The notes under the pieces are model-generated. The model ran no database searches. It saw only the letters and a program-made list of their open reading frames with translations, and was not told the origin of the DNA. DNA of 64,000 nucleotides from Lepidurus packardi (taxonomy: Eukaryota; Arthropoda; Branchiopoda; Notostraca; Triopsidae). The DNA is taken from NCBI GenBank assembly GCA_023053545.1, contig JAKZAN010000148.1, positions 1 to 64,000 of the forward strand. The letters are read 5' to 3'. The position numbers and the translations under genes are program-made. How positions within the stretch are numbered: position 1 is the first letter of the stretch; each line of letters starts with the position of its first letter. Shown here piece after piece: positions 49,301-63,800 of the stretch.

Positions 49301-52300
49301 GGAAATAATTCAGTCCGTAAGGAATTAATTCAGACCGTAAAGAATTAATTAAGTACGTAAGGAATTAATTAAGTCCGTAAAGAATTATTTAAGTCCGTAA
49401 AGAATTAATTCCGTCCGTATGAAATTAATTCAGGAAGAAAGGAATTCAATCAATCCTAAAGAATTAATTCAGTCCGTAAGGAAATGATTTTGTAAGTAAG
49501 GAATTAATTCAGTCCGTAAGGAATTAATTAAGTCCGTAAGGAATTATTTCAGTAAGAATGGAATTCAATCAATCCTAAAGAATTAATTCAGTCCGTAAGG
49601 AATTAATTCAGTCCGTAAGGAATTTTTTCAGTAAGAATGGAATTCAATCAATCCTAAAGAATTAATTCAGTCCGTAAGGAAATAGTTCAGTCCGTAAGGA
49701 ATTAATTCAGTAAGAATGGAATTCAATCAATCCTAAAGAATTAATTCAGTCCGTAAGGAATTAATTCAGTCTGTAAGGAATTAATTAAGTCCGTAAGGAA
49801 TTAATTCAGTCCGTAAGGAAATAATTCAGTCCGTAAGGAATTAATTCAGTAAGAATGGAAATCAATCAATCCTAAAGAATTAATTCAGTCCGTAAGGAAT
49901 TAATTCAGTCCGTAAGGAATTAATTAAGTCCGTAAGGAATTAATTCAGTCCGTAAGGAAATGATTCAGTCGGTAAGGAATTAATTCAGTCCGTAAGGAAT
50001 TAATTCAGTCCGTAAGGAATTGATTCAGTCCGTAAGGAATTAATTCAGTCCGTAATGAATTAATTCAGTCCGTAAGGAATTAATATAGTCCGTAAGGAAT
50101 TAATTAAGTCCGTAAGGAATTAATTCAGTCCGTAAGGAATTGATTCAGTCCGTAAGGAATTAATTCAGTCCGTAAGGAATTATTTCAGTAAGAATGGAAT
50201 TCAATCAATCCTAAAGATTTAATTCAGTCCGTAAGGAAATAGTTCAGTCCGTAAGGAATTAATTCAGTAAGAATGGAAATCAATCAATCCTAAAGAATTA
50301 ATTCAGTCCGTAAGGAAATAATTCAGTCCGTAAGGAATTAATTCAGTCCGTAAGGAATTAATTCAGTCCGTAAGGAATTATTTCAGTCCGTAAGAAATTA
50401 ATTAAATCCGTACGGAATTAATTCAGACCGTAAGGAATTAGTTCAATCCGTAAGGAATAACTTCAGTACGTAAGGAATTAATTCAGATCGTAATGAATTG
50501 ATTCAGTCCGTAAGAAATTAATTCAGTCCGTAAGGAATTATTTCAGTAAGAATGGAATTCAATCAATCCTAAAGAATTAATTCAGTCCGTAAGGAAATAA
50601 TTAAGTCCTTAAGGAATTAATTCAGTAAGAATGGAATTCAATCAATCCTAAAGAATTAATTCAGTCCGTAAGGAAATAATTCAGTCCGTAAGGAATTAAT
50701 TCAGACCGTAAAGAATTAATTAAGTACGTAAGGAATTAATTAAGTCCGTAAAGAATTATTTAAGTCCGTAAAGAATTAATTCCGTCCGTATGAAATTAAT
50801 TCAGGAAGAAAGGAATTCAATCAATCCTAAAGAATTAATTCAGTCCGTAAGGAAATGATTCAGCAAGTTAGGAATTAATTCAGTCCGTAAGGAATTAATT
50901 AAGTCCGTAAGGAATTATTTCAGTAAGAATGGAATTCAATCAATCCTAAAGAATTAATTCAGTCCGTAAGGAATTAATTCAGTCCGTAAGGAATTTTTTC
51001 AGTAAGAATGGAATTCAATCAATCCTAAAGAATTAATTCAGTCCGTAAGGAAATAGTTCAGTCCGTAAGGAATTAATTCAGTAAGAATGGAATTCAATCA
51101 ATCCTAAAGAATTAATTCAGTCCGTAAGGAATTAATTCAGTCTGTAAGGAATTAATTAAGTCCGTAAGGAATTAATTCAGTCCGTAAGGAAATAATTCAG
51201 TCCGTAAGGAATTAATTCAGTAAGAATGGAAATCAATCAATCCTAAAGAATTAATTCAGTCCGTAAGGAATTAATTCAGTCCGTAAGGAATTAATTAAGT
51301 CCGTAAGGAATTAATTCAGTCCGTAAGGAAATGATTCAGTCGGTAAGGAATTAATTCAGTCCGTAAGGAATTAATTCAGTCCGTAAGGAATTGATTCAGT
51401 CCGTAAGGAATTAATTCAGTCCGTAATGAATTAATTCAGTCCGTAAGGAATTAATATAGTCCGTAAGGAATTAATTAAGTCCGTAAGGAATTAATTCAGT
51501 CCGTAAGGAATTGATTCAGTCCGTAAGGAATTAATTCAGTCCGTAAGGAATTATTTCAGTAAGAATGGAATTCAATCAATCCTAAAGATTTAATTCAGTC
51601 CGTAAGGAAATAGTTCAGTCCGTAAGGAATTAATTCAGTAAGAATGGAAATCAATCAATCCTAAAGAATTAATTCAGTCCGTAAGGAAATAATTCAGTCC
51701 GTAAGGAATTAATTCAGTCCGTAAGGAATTAATTCAGTCCGTAAGGAATTATTTCAGTCCGTAAGAAATTAATTAAATCCGTACGGAATTAATTCAGACC
51801 GTAAGGAATTAGTTCAATCCGTAAGGAATAACTTCAGTACGTAAGGAATTAATTCAGATCGTAATGAATTGATTCAGTCCGTAAGAAATTAATTCAGTCC
51901 GTAAGGAATTATTTCAGTAAGAATGGAATTCAATCAATCCTAAAGAATTAATTCAGTCCGTAAGGAAATAATTAAGTCCTTAAGGAATTAATTCAGTAAG
52001 AATGGAATTCAATCAATCCTAAAGAATTAATTCAGTCCGTAAGGAAATAATTCAGTCCGTAAGGAATTAATTCAGACCGTAAAGAATTAATTAAGTACGT
52101 AAGGAATTAATTAAGTCCGTAAAGAATTATTTAAGTCCGTAAAGAATTAATTCCGTCCGTATGAAATTAATTCAGGAAGAAAGGAATTCAATCAATCCTA
52201 AAGAATTAATTCAGTCCGTAAGGAAATGATTCAGCAAGTTAGGAATTAATTCAGTCCGTAAGGAATTAATTAAGTCCGTAAGGAATTATTTCAGTAAGAA

Positions 52301-55300
52301 TGGAATTCAATCAATCCTAAAGAATTAATTCAGTCCGTAAGGAATTAATTCAGTCCGTAAGGAATTTTTTCAGTAAGAATGGAATTCAATCAATCCTAAA
52401 GAATTAATTCAGTCCGTAAGGAAATAGTTCAGTCCGTAAGGAATTAATTCAGTAAGAATGGAATTCAATCAATCCTAAAGAATTAATTCAGTAAGAATGG
52501 AATTCAATCAATCCTAAAGAATTAATTCAGTCCGTAAGGAATTAATTCAGTCCGTAAGGAATTAATTAAGTCCGTAAGGAATTAATTCAGTCCGTAAGGG
52601 AATAATTCAGTCCGTAAGGAATTAATTCAGTAAGAATGGAAATCAATCAATCCTAAAGAATTAATTCAGTCCGTAAGGAATTAATTCAGTCCGTAAGGAA
52701 TTAATTAAGTCCGTAAGGAATTAATTCAGTCCGTAAGGAAATGATTCAGTCGGTAAGGAATTAATTCAATCCGTAAGGAATTAATTCAGTCCGTAAGGAA
52801 TTGATTCAGTCCGTAAGGAATTAATTAAGTCCGTAAGGAATTAATTCAGTCCGTAATGAATTAATTCAGTCCGTAAGGAATTAATATAGTCCGTAAGGAA
52901 TTAATTAAGTCCGTAAGGAATTAATTCAGTCCGTAAGGAATTGATTCAGTACGTAAGGAATTAATTCAGTCCGTAAGGAATTATTTCAGTGAGAATGGAA
53001 TTCAATCAATCCTAAAGATTTAATTCAGTCCGTAAGGAAATAGTTCAGTCCTTAAGGAATTAATTCAGTAAGAATGGAATTCAATCAATCCTAAAGAATT
53101 AATTCAGTCCGTAAGGAAATAATTCAGTCCGTAAGGAATTAATTCAGTCCGTAAGGAATTAATTCAGTCCGTAAGGAATTATTTCAGTCCGTAAGAAATT
53201 AATTAAATCCGTACGGAATTAATTCAGACCGTAAAGAATTAATTAAGTACGTAAGGAATTAACTAAGTCCGTAAGGAATTAATTAAATCCGTACGGAATT
53301 AATTCAGTCCGTAAGGAATTAATTCAGTCCGTAATCGATTAATTAAGTCCGTAAGGAATTAATGAAGTCCGTATGAAATTAATTCAGTCCGTAAGGAATT
53401 AATTAAGGAATTAATTCAGTCCGTAAGGAATTAATTCAGTCCGTAAGGAAATGATTCAGTCCGTAAGGAATTAATTCAGTCCGTAAGGAATTAATTCAGT
53501 CCGTAAGGAATTGATTCAGTCCGTAAGGAATTAATTCAGTCCGTAAGGAATGAATTCAGTCCGTAATGAATTAAGTCAGTCCGTAAGGAATTAATATAGT
53601 CCGTAAGGAATTAATTCAGTCCGTAAGGAATTAATTCAGTCCGTAAGGAATTAATTCAGTCCGTAAGGAATTATTTCAGTAAGAATGGAATTCAATCAAT
53701 CCTAAAGAATTAATTCAGTCCGTAAGGAATTGATTCAGTCCGTAAGGAATTTTTTCAGTAAGAATGGAATTCAATCAATCCTAAAGAATTAATTCAGTCC
53801 GTAAGGAAATAGTTCAGTCCGTAAGGAATTAATTCAGTAAGAATGGAATTCAATCAATCCTAAAGAACTAATTCAGTCCGTAAGGAATTAATTCAGTCCA
53901 TAAGGAATTAATTAAGTCCGTAAGGAATTAATTCAGTCCGTAAGGAAATAATTCAGTCCGTAAGGAATTAATTCAGTAAGAATGGAAATCAATCAATCCT
54001 AAAGAATTAATTCAGTCCGTAAGGAAATAATTCAGTCCGTAAGGAATTAATTCAGACCGTAAAGAATTTATTAAGTACGTAAGGAATTAATTAAGTCCGT
54101 TAGGAATTATTTAAGTCCGTAATGAATTAATTCCGTCCGTATGAAATTAATTCAGTAAGAAAGGAATTCAATCAATCCTAAAGAATTAATTCAGTCCGTA
54201 AGGAAATGATTCAGTCCGTAAGGAATTAATTCAGTCCGTAAGGAATTAATTCAGTCCGTAAGGAATTGATTCAGTCCGTAATGAATTAATTCAGTCCGTA
54301 ATGAATTAATATAGTCCGTAAGGAATTAATTAAGTCCGTAAGGAATTAATTCAGTCCGTAAGGAATTGATTCAGTCCGTAAGGAATTAATTCAGTCCGTA
54401 ATTAATAAATTCAGTCCGTAAGGAATTATTTCAGTAAGAATGGAATTCAATCAATCCTAAAGAATTAATTCAGTCCGTAAGGAAATAATTCAGTCCGTAA
54501 GGAATTAATTCAGTCCGTAAGGAAATAATTCAGTCTTTAAGGAATTAATTCAGTCCGTAATCGATTAATGAAGTCCGTAAGGAATTAATTAAGTCCGTAT
54601 GAAATTAATTCAGTCCGTAAGGAATTAATTAAGGAATTAATTCAGTCCGTAAGGAATTAATTCAGTCCGTAAGGAATTAATTCAGTCCGTAAAGAATTAT
54701 TTCAGTCCGTAATTAATTAATTCATTCCTTACGGAATTAATTCAGTCCGTAAGGAATTATTTCAGTCCGTAAGGAATTATTTCAGTTCGTAATTAATTAA
54801 TTCATTCCTTACGGAAATAATTAAGTCCATAAGGAATTAATTCAGTCTGTAATGATTTAATTAAGTCCGTAAGGAATTAATTCCGTCCGTAAGGATTTAA
54901 TTCAGTCCGTAAGGTATTAATTCAGTCCGTAAGGAATTAATTCAGTCCGTAAGGAATTGATTCAGTCCGTAAAGAATTATTTCAGTTCGTAATTAATTAA
55001 TTCATTCCTTACGGAATTAATTAAGTCCATAAGGAATTAATTCAGTCTGTAATGATTTAATTAAGTCCGTAAGGAATTAATTCTGTCCGTAAGGATTTAA
55101 TTCAGTCCGTAAGGTATTAATTCAGTCCGTAAGGAATTAATTCAGTCCGTAAGGAATTGATTCAGTCCGTAAGGAATTATTTCAGTCCGTAAGTAATTAA
55201 TTCATTCCTTACGGAATAAATTAAGTCCATAAGGAATTAATTCAGTCTTTAAGGATTTAATTAAGTCCGTAATGAATGAATTCATCCGTAAGGAATTAAT

Positions 55301-58300
55301 TCAGTTGTAATGGATTAATTAAGTCCGTAATGATTTAATTCAGTCCGTATGAAATTAACTCAGTCCGTAAGGAATTAATTAAGGAATTAATTCAGTCCGT
55401 AAGGAATTAATTCAGTCCGTAAGGAATTATTTCAGTCCGTAATTAATTAATTCATTCCTTACGGAATAAATTAAGTCCATAAGGAATTAATTCAGTCTAT
55501 AAGGATTTAATTAAGTCCGTAATGAATGAATTCATCCGTAAGGAATTAATTCAGTCCGTAATGGATTAATTAAGGAATTAATTCAGTCCGTAAGGAATTA
55601 ATTCAGTCCGTAAGGAATTAATTCAGTCCGTAAGGAATTAATTCAGTCCGTAAGGAATTAAATCAGTCCGTAACGAATTAATTCTGTCCGTAAGGATTTA
55701 ATTCAGTCCGTAAGGAATTAAGTCAGTCCGTAAGGAATAAGTTCAGTACGTATGAAATTAATTCAGTAAGAAAGGAATTCAATCAATCCTAAAGAATTAA
55801 TTCAGTCCGTAAGGAAATGATTCAGTCCGTAAGGAATTAATTAAGTCCGTAAGGAATTAATTCAATCCGTAAGGAAATAATTCAGTCCGTAAGGAATTAA
55901 TTCAGTAAGAATGGAATTCAATCAATCCTAAAGAATTAATTCAGTCCGTAAGGAAATAACTCAGTCCGTAAGGAATTAATTCAGACCGTAAAGAATTAAT
56001 TAAGTACGTAAGGAATTAATTAAGTCCGTAAGGAATTATTTAAGTCCGTAATGAATTAATTCCGTCCGTATGAAATTAATTCAGTAAGAAAGGAATTCAA
56101 TCAATCCTATAGAATTAATTCAGTCCGTAAGGAAATGATTCAGTCCGTAAGGAATTAATTCAGTCCGTAAGGAATTAATTCAGTCCGTAAGGAATTGATT
56201 CAGTCCGTAAAGAATTAATTCAGTCCGTAAGGAATTAATTCAGTCCGTAATGAATTAATTCAGTCCGTAAGGAATTAATATAGTCCGTAAGGAATTAATT
56301 AAGTCCGTAAGGAATTAATTCAGTCCGTAAGGAATTGATTCAGTCCGTAAGGAATTAATTCAGTCCGTAAGGAATTATTTCAGTAAGAATGGAATTCAAT
56401 TAATCCTAAAGAATTAATTCAGTCCGTAAGGAAATAGTTCAGTCCGTAAGGATATAGTTCAGTCCGTAAGGAATTAATTCAGTAAGAATGGAATTCAATC
56501 AATCCTAAAGAATTAATTCAGTCCGTAAGGAAATAATTCAGTCGTAAGGAATTAATTCAGTCCGTAAGGAATTAATTCAGTCCGTAAGGAATTATTTCAG
56601 TCCGTAAGAAATTAATTAAATCCGTACGGAATTAATTCAGTCCGTAAGGAATTAATTCAGTCCGTAATCGATTAATTAAGTCCGTAAGGAATTAATTAAG
56701 TCCGTATGAAATTAATTCAGTCCGTAAGGAATTAATTAAGGAATTAATTCAGTCCGTAAGGAATTAATTCAGTCCGTAAGGAAATAATTCAGTCAGTAAG
56801 GAATTATTTCAGTCAGTAAGGAATTATTTCAGTCCGTAAGGAATTAATTCAGTCCGTAATTAATTCATTCATTCCTTACGGAATTAGTTAAGTCCATAAT
56901 GAATTAAATCAGTCCGTAAGGAATTAATTCAGACCGTAAAGAATTAATTAAGTAGGTAAGGAATTCATTAAGTCCGTAAGGAATTAATTAAGTCCTTAAA
57001 GAACTAATTCAGTCCGTAAGGAATTAATTCAGTCCGTAAGGAATTAGTTCAGTCCGTAAGGAATTAATTCAGTCCGTAATGAATTAATTCAGTCCGTAAG
57101 GAATTAATATAGTCCGTAAGGAATTAATTAAGTCCGTAAGGAATTAATTAAGTCCGTAAGGAATTAATTCAGTCCGTAAGGATTTAATTCAGTCCGTAAG
57201 GTATTAATTCAGTCCGTAACGAATTAATTCAGTCCGTAAGGAATTAGTTCAATCCGTAAGGAATAACTTCAGTCCGTAAGGAATTAATTCAGACCGTAAA
57301 GAATTAATTAAGTACGTAAGGAATTAATTAAGTCCGTAAGGAATTAATTAAGTCCTTAAAGAATTAATTCAGTCCGTAAGGAATTAATTCAGTCCGTAAG
57401 GAATTAATTCAGTCGGTAAGGAATTAATTCAGTCCGTAATGAATTAATTCAGTCCGTAAGGAATTAATATAGTCCGTAAGGAATTAATTAAGTCCGTAAG
57501 GAATTAATTAAGTCCGTAAACAATTAATTCAGTCCGTAAGGATTTAATTCAGTCCGAAAGGTATTAATTCAGTCCGTAAGGAATTAATTCAGTCCGTAAG
57601 GAATTAGTTCAATCCGTAAGGAATAACTTCAGTACGTAAGGAATTAATTCAGTCCGTAATGAATTGATTCAGTCCGTAAGAAATTAATTCAGTCCGTAAG
57701 GAATTATTTCAGTAAGAATGGAATTCAATCAATCCTAAAGAATTAATTCAGTCCGTAAGGAAATAATTCAGTAAGTAAGGAATTAATTCAGTCCGTAAGA
57801 AATTAATTCAGTCCGTAAGGAATTATTTCAGTAAGAATGGAATTCAATCAATCCTAAAGAATTAATTCAGTCCGTAAGGAATTTTTTCAGTAAGAATGGA
57901 ATTCAATCAATCCTAAAGAATTAATTCAGTCCGTAAGGAAATAGTTCAGTCCGTAAGGAATTAATTCAGTAAGAATGGAATTCAATCAATCCTAAAGAAT
58001 TAATTCAGTCCGTAAGGAATTAATTCAGTCCATAAGGAATTAATTAAGGCCGTAAGGAATTAATTCAGTCCGTAAGGAAATAATTCAGTCCGTAAGGAAT
58101 TAATTCAGTCCGTAAGGAATTAATTCAGTCCGTAAGGAATTAATTCAGTCCGTAAGGAATTAATTCAGTCCGTAATGAATTAATTCAGTCCGTAAGGAAT
58201 TAATATAGTCCGTAAGGAATTAATTAAGTCCGTAAGGAATTAATTCAGTCCGTAAGGATTTAATTCAGTCCGTAAGGTATTAATTCAGTCCGTAAGGAAT

Positions 58301-60860
58301 TAATTCAGTCCGTAAGGAATTAGTTCAATCCGTAAGGAATAACTTCAGTACGTAAGGAATTAATTCAGTCCGTAATGAATTGATTCAGTCCCTAAGAAAT
58401 TAATTCAGTCCGTAAGGAATTATTTCAGTAAGAATGGAATTCAATCAATCCTAAAGAATTAATTCAGTCCGTAAGGAAATAATTCAGTCCTTAAGGAATT
58501 AATTCAGTAAGAATGGAATTCAATCAATCCTAAAGAATTAATTCAGTCCGTAAGGAAATAATTCAGTCCGTAAGGAATTAATTCAGACCGTAAAGAATTA
58601 ATTAAGTACGTAAGGAATTAATTAAGTGCGTAAAGAATTATTTAAGTCCGTAAAGAATTAATTCCGTCCGTATGAAATTAATTCACGAAGAAAGGAATTC
58701 AATCAATCCTAAAGAATTAATTCAGTCCGTAAGGAAATGATTCAGTAAGTAAGGAATTAATTCAGTCCGTAAGGAATTAATTAAGTCCGTAAGGAATTAT
58801 TTCAGTAAGAATGGAATTCAATCAATCCTAAAGAATTAATTCAGTCCGTAAGGAATTAATTCAGTCCGTAAGGAATTTTTTCAGTAAGAATGGAATTCAA
58901 TCAATCCTAAAGAATTAATTCAGTCCGTAAGGAAATAGTTCAGTCCGTAAGGAATTAATTCAGTAAGAATGGAATTCAATCAATCCTAAAGAATTAATTC
59001 AGTCCGTAAGGAATTAATTCAGTCTGTAAGGAATTAATTAAGTCCGTAAGGAATTAATTCAGTCCGTAAGGAAATAATTCAGTCCGTAAGGAATTAATTC
59101 AGTAAGAATGGAAATCAATCAATCCTAAAGAATTAATTCAGTCCGTAAGGAATTAATTCAGTCCGTAAGGAAATGATTCAGTCGGTAAGGAATTAATTCA
59201 GTCCGTAAGGAATTAATTCAGTCCGTAAGGAATTGATTCAGTCCGTAAGGAATTAATTCAGTCCGTAATGAATTAATTCAGTCCGTAAGGAATTAATATA
59301 GTCCGTAAGGAATTAATTAAGTCCGTAAGGAATTGATTCAGTCCGGAAGGAATTAATTAAGTCCGTAAGGAATTAATTCAGTCCGTAATGAATTAATTCA
59401 GTCCGTAAGGAATTAATATAGTCCGTAAGGAATTAATTAAGTCCGTAAGGAATTAATTCAGTCCGTAAGGAATTGATTCAGTCCGTAAGGAATTAATTCA
59501 GTCCGTAAGGAATTATTTCAGTGAGAATGGAATTCAATCAATCCTAAAGATTTAATTCAGTCCGTAAGGAAATAGTTCAGTCCGTAAGGAATTAATTCAG
59601 TAAGAATGGAATTCAATCAATCCTAAAGAATTAATTCAGTCCGTAAGGAAATAATTCAGTCCGTAAGGAATTAATTCAGTCCGTAAGGAATTAATTCAGT
59701 CCGTAAGGAATTATTTCAGTCCGTAAGAAATTAATTAAATCCGTACGGAATTAATTCAGACCGTAAAGAATTAATTAAGTACGTAAGGAATTACCTAAGT
59801 CCGTAAGGAATTAATTAAATCCGTACGGAATTAATTCAGTCCGTAAGGAATTAATTCAGTCCGTAATCGATTAATTAAGTCCGTAAGGAATTAATGAAGT
59901 CCGTATGAAATTAATTGAGTCCGTAAGGAATTAATTAAGGAATTAATTCAGTCCGTAAGGAATTGATTCAGTCCGTAAGGAATTAATTCAGTCCGTAAGG
60001 AATGAATTCAGTCCGTAATGAATTAAGTCAGTCCGTAAGGAATTAATATAGTCCGTAAGGAATTAATTCAGTCCGTAAGGAATTATTTCAGTAAGAATGG
60101 AATTCAATCAATCCTAAAGAATTAATTCAGTCCGTAAGGAATTAATTCAGTCCGTAAGGAATTTTTTCAGTAAGAATGGAATTCAATCAATCCTAAAGAA
60201 TTAATTCAGTCCGTAAGGAAATAGTTCAGTCCGTAAGGAATTAATTCAGTAAGAATGGAATTCAATCAATCCTAAAGAACTAATTCAGTCCGTAAGGAAT
60301 TAATTCAGTCCATAACGAATTAATTAAGTCCGTAAGGAATTAATTCAGTCCGTAAGGAAATAATTCAGTCCGTAAGGAATTAATTCAGTAAGAATGGAAA
60401 TCAATCAATCCTAAAGAATTAATTCAGTCCGTAAGGAAATAATTCAGTCCGTAAGGAATTAATTCAGACCGTAAAGAATTTATTAAGTACGTAAGGAATT
60501 AATTAAGTCCGTTAGGAATTATTTACGTCCGTAATGAATTAATTCCGTCCGTATGAAATTAATTCAGTAAGAAAGGAATTCAATCAATACTAAAGAATTA
60601 ATTCAGTCCGTAAGGAAATGATTCAGTCCGTAAGGAATTAATTCAGTCCGTAAGGAATTAATTCAGTCCGTAAGGAATTGATTCAGTCCGTAATGAATTA
60701 ATTCAGTCCGTAATGAATTAATATAGTCCGTAAGGAATTAATTAAGTCCGTACGGAATTAATTCAGTCCGTAAGGAATTGATTCAGTCCGTAAGGAATTA
60801 ATTCAGTCCGTAAGGAATTATTTCAGTAAGAATGGAATTCAATCAATCCTAAAGAATTAA
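43360..60860. repeat. About 11-kb super-repeat, two copies
   Basis: The order of variants from about 43360 recurs from about 54402 (offset 11042). Landmarks such as the three CATTCCTTACGG monomers, AGTTGTAATGG and GGAATTAATTAAGGCCG are in the same order. The offset falls to 11002 after a 40-bp (two-monomer) indel and to 10704 by about 47340/58046, showing gains and losses of monomer groups. The second copy has fewer 1.4-kb units than the first and ends around 60860. Confidence 0.8.
48172..53750. repeat. 1371-bp higher-order repeat, four units
   Basis: The variant GGAATTTTTTCAGTAAGAATG starts its T run at about 48172, 49623, 50994, 52365 and 53750. Spacings are 1451, 1371, 1371 and 1385 bp. 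The equal 1371-bp spacings and near identity of the units at 49623 and 50994 point to recent homogenisation. Confidence 0.87.
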
Positions 60861-63800
60861 TTCAGTCCGTAAGGAAATAGTTCAGTCCGTAAGGAATTAA
60901 TTCAGAAAGAATGGAATTCAATCAATCCTAAAGAATTAATTCAGTCCGTAAGGAAATAATTCAGTCCGTAAGGAATTAATTCAGTCCGTAAGGAATTAAT
61001 TCAGTCCGTAAGGAATTATTTCAGTCCGTAAGAAATTAAGTAAATCCGTACGGAATTAATTCAGACCGTAAAGAATTAATTAAGTACGTAAGGAATTAAT
61101 TAAATCCGTAAGGAATTAATTAAATCCGTACGGAATTAATTCAGTCCGTAAGGAATTAATTCAGTCCGTAATCGATTAATTAAGTCCGTAAGGAATTAAT
61201 TAAGTCCGTATGAAATTAATTCAGTCCGTAAGGAATTAATTAAGGAATTAATTCAGTCCGTAAGGAATTAATTCAGTCCGTAAGGAAATAATTCAGTCAG
61301 TTACGAATTATTTCAGTCAGTAAGGAATTATTTCAGTCCGTAAGGAATTAATTCAGTCCGTAATTAATTCATTCATTCCTTACGGAATTAGTTAAGTCCA
61401 TAATGAATTAAATCAGTCCGTAAGGAATTAATTCAGACCGTAAAGAATTAATTAAGTACGTAAGGAATTAATTCAGTCCGTAATGAATTAATTCAGTCCT
61501 TAAGGAATTACTATAGTCCGTAAGGAATTAATTAAGTCCGTAAGGAATTAATTAAGTCCTTAAAGAATTAATTCCGTCCGTAAGGAAATAATTCAGTCCG
61601 TAAGGAATTAATTCAGTCCGTAAGGAATTAATTCAGTCCGTAATGAATTAATTCAGTCCGTAAGGAATTAATATAGTCCGTAAGGAATTAATTAAGTCCG
61701 TAAGGAATTAATTAAGTCCGTAAGGAATTAATTCAGTCCGTAAGGATTTAATTCAGTCCGTAAGGTATTAATTCAGTCCGTAAGGAATTAATTCAGTCCG
61801 TAAGGAATTAGTTCAATCCGTAAGGAATAACTTCAGTACGTAAGGAATTAATTCAGTCCGTAAGGAATTGATTCAGTCCGTAAGAAATTAATTCAGCCCG
61901 TAAGGAAATAATTCAGTCCGTAAGGAATTAATTCAGTCCGTAATCGATTAATTAAGTCCGTAAGGAATTAATGAAGTCCGTATGAAATTAATTGAGTCCG
62001 TAAGGAATTAATTAAGGAATTAATTCAGTCCGTAAGGAATTAATTCAGTCCGTAAGGAAATGATTCAGTCCGTAAGGAATTAATTCAGTCCGTAAGGAAT
62101 TAATTCAGTCCGTAAGGAATTGATTCAGTCCGTAAGGAATTAATTCAGTCCGTAAGGAATGAATTCAGTCCGTAATGAATTAAGTCAGTCCGTAAGGAAT
62201 TAATATAGTCCGTAAGGAATTAATTCAGTCCGTAAGGAATTATTTCAGTAAGAATGGAATTCAATCAATCCTAAAGAATTAATTCAGTCCGTAAGGAATT
62301 AATTCAGTCCGTAAGGAATTTTTTCAGTAAGAATGGAATTCAATCAATCCTAAAGAATTAATTCAGTCCGTAAGGAAATAGTTCAGTCCGTAAGGAATTA
62401 ATTCAGTAAGAATGGAATTCAATCAATCCTAAAGAACTAATTCAGTCCGTAAGGAATTAATTCAGTCCATAACGAATTAATTAAGTCCGTAAGGAATTAA
62501 TTCAGTCCGTAAGGAAATAATTCAGTCCGTAAGGAATTAATTCAGTAAGAATGGAAATCAATCAATCCTAAAGAATTAATTCAGTCCGTAAGGAAATAAT
62601 TCAGTCCGTAAGGAATTAATTCAGACCGTAAAGAATTTATTAAGTACGTAAGGAATTAATTAAGTCCGTTAGGAATTATTTACGTCCGTAATGAATTAAT
62701 TCCGTCCGTATGAAATTAATTCAGTAAGAAAGGAATTCAATCAATACTAAAGAATTAATTCAGTCCGTAAGGAAATGATTCAGTCCGTAAGGAATTAATT
62801 CAGTCCGTAAGGAATTAATTCAGTCCGTAAGGAATTGATTCAGTCCGTAATGAATTAATTCAGTCCGTAATGAATTAATATAGTCCGTAAGGAATTAATT
62901 AAGTCCGTACGGAATTAATTCAGTCCGTAAGGAATTGATTCAGTCCGTAAGGAATTAATTCAGTCCGTAAGGAATTATTTCAGTAAGAATGGAATTCAAT
63001 CAATCCTAAAGAATTAATTCAGTCCGTAAGGAAATAGTTCAGTCCGTAAGGAATTAATTCAGAAAGAATGGAATTCAATCAATCCTAAAGAATTAATTCA
63101 GTCCGTAAGGAAATAATTCAGTCCGTAAGGAATTAATTCAGTCCGTAAGGAATTAATTCAGTCCGTAAGGAATTATTTCAGTCCGTAAGAAATTAAGTAA
63201 ATCCGTACGGAATTAATTCAGACCGTAAAGAATTAATTAAGTACGTAAGGAATTAATTAAATCCGTAAGGAATTAATTAAATCCGTACGGAATTAATTCA
63301 GTCCGTAAGGAATTAATTCAGTCCGTAATCGATTAATTAAGTCCGTAAGGAATTAATTAAGTCCGTATGAAATTAATTCAGTCCGTAAGGAATTAATTAA
63401 GGAATTAATTCAGTCCGTAAGGAATTAATTAAGGAATTAATTCAGTCCGTAAGGAATTAATTCAGTCCGTAAGGAAATAATTCAGTCAGTTAGGAATTAT
63501 TTCAGTCAGTAAGGAATTATTTCAGTCCGTAAGGAATTAATTCAGTCCGTAATTAATTCATTCATTCCTTACGGAATTAGTTAAGTCCATAATGAATTAA
63601 ATCAGTCCGTAAGGAATTAATTCAGACCGTAAAGAATTAATTAAGTACGTAAGGAATTAATTCAGTCCGTAATGAATTAATTCAGTCCTTAAGGAATTAA
63701 TATAGTCCGTAAGGAATTAATTAAGTCCGTAAGGAATTAATTAAGTCCTTAAAGAATTAATTCCGTCCGTAAGGAAATAATTCAGTCCGTAAGGAATTAA

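Noticed and set aside
33310-63570. Micro-inverted monomers (CATTCCTTACGG instead of CAGTCCGTAAGG)
   Set aside because: CCTTACGG is the reverse complement of CCGTAAGG, but the two differ by only two bases, so two substitutions explain it and no inversion is needed.
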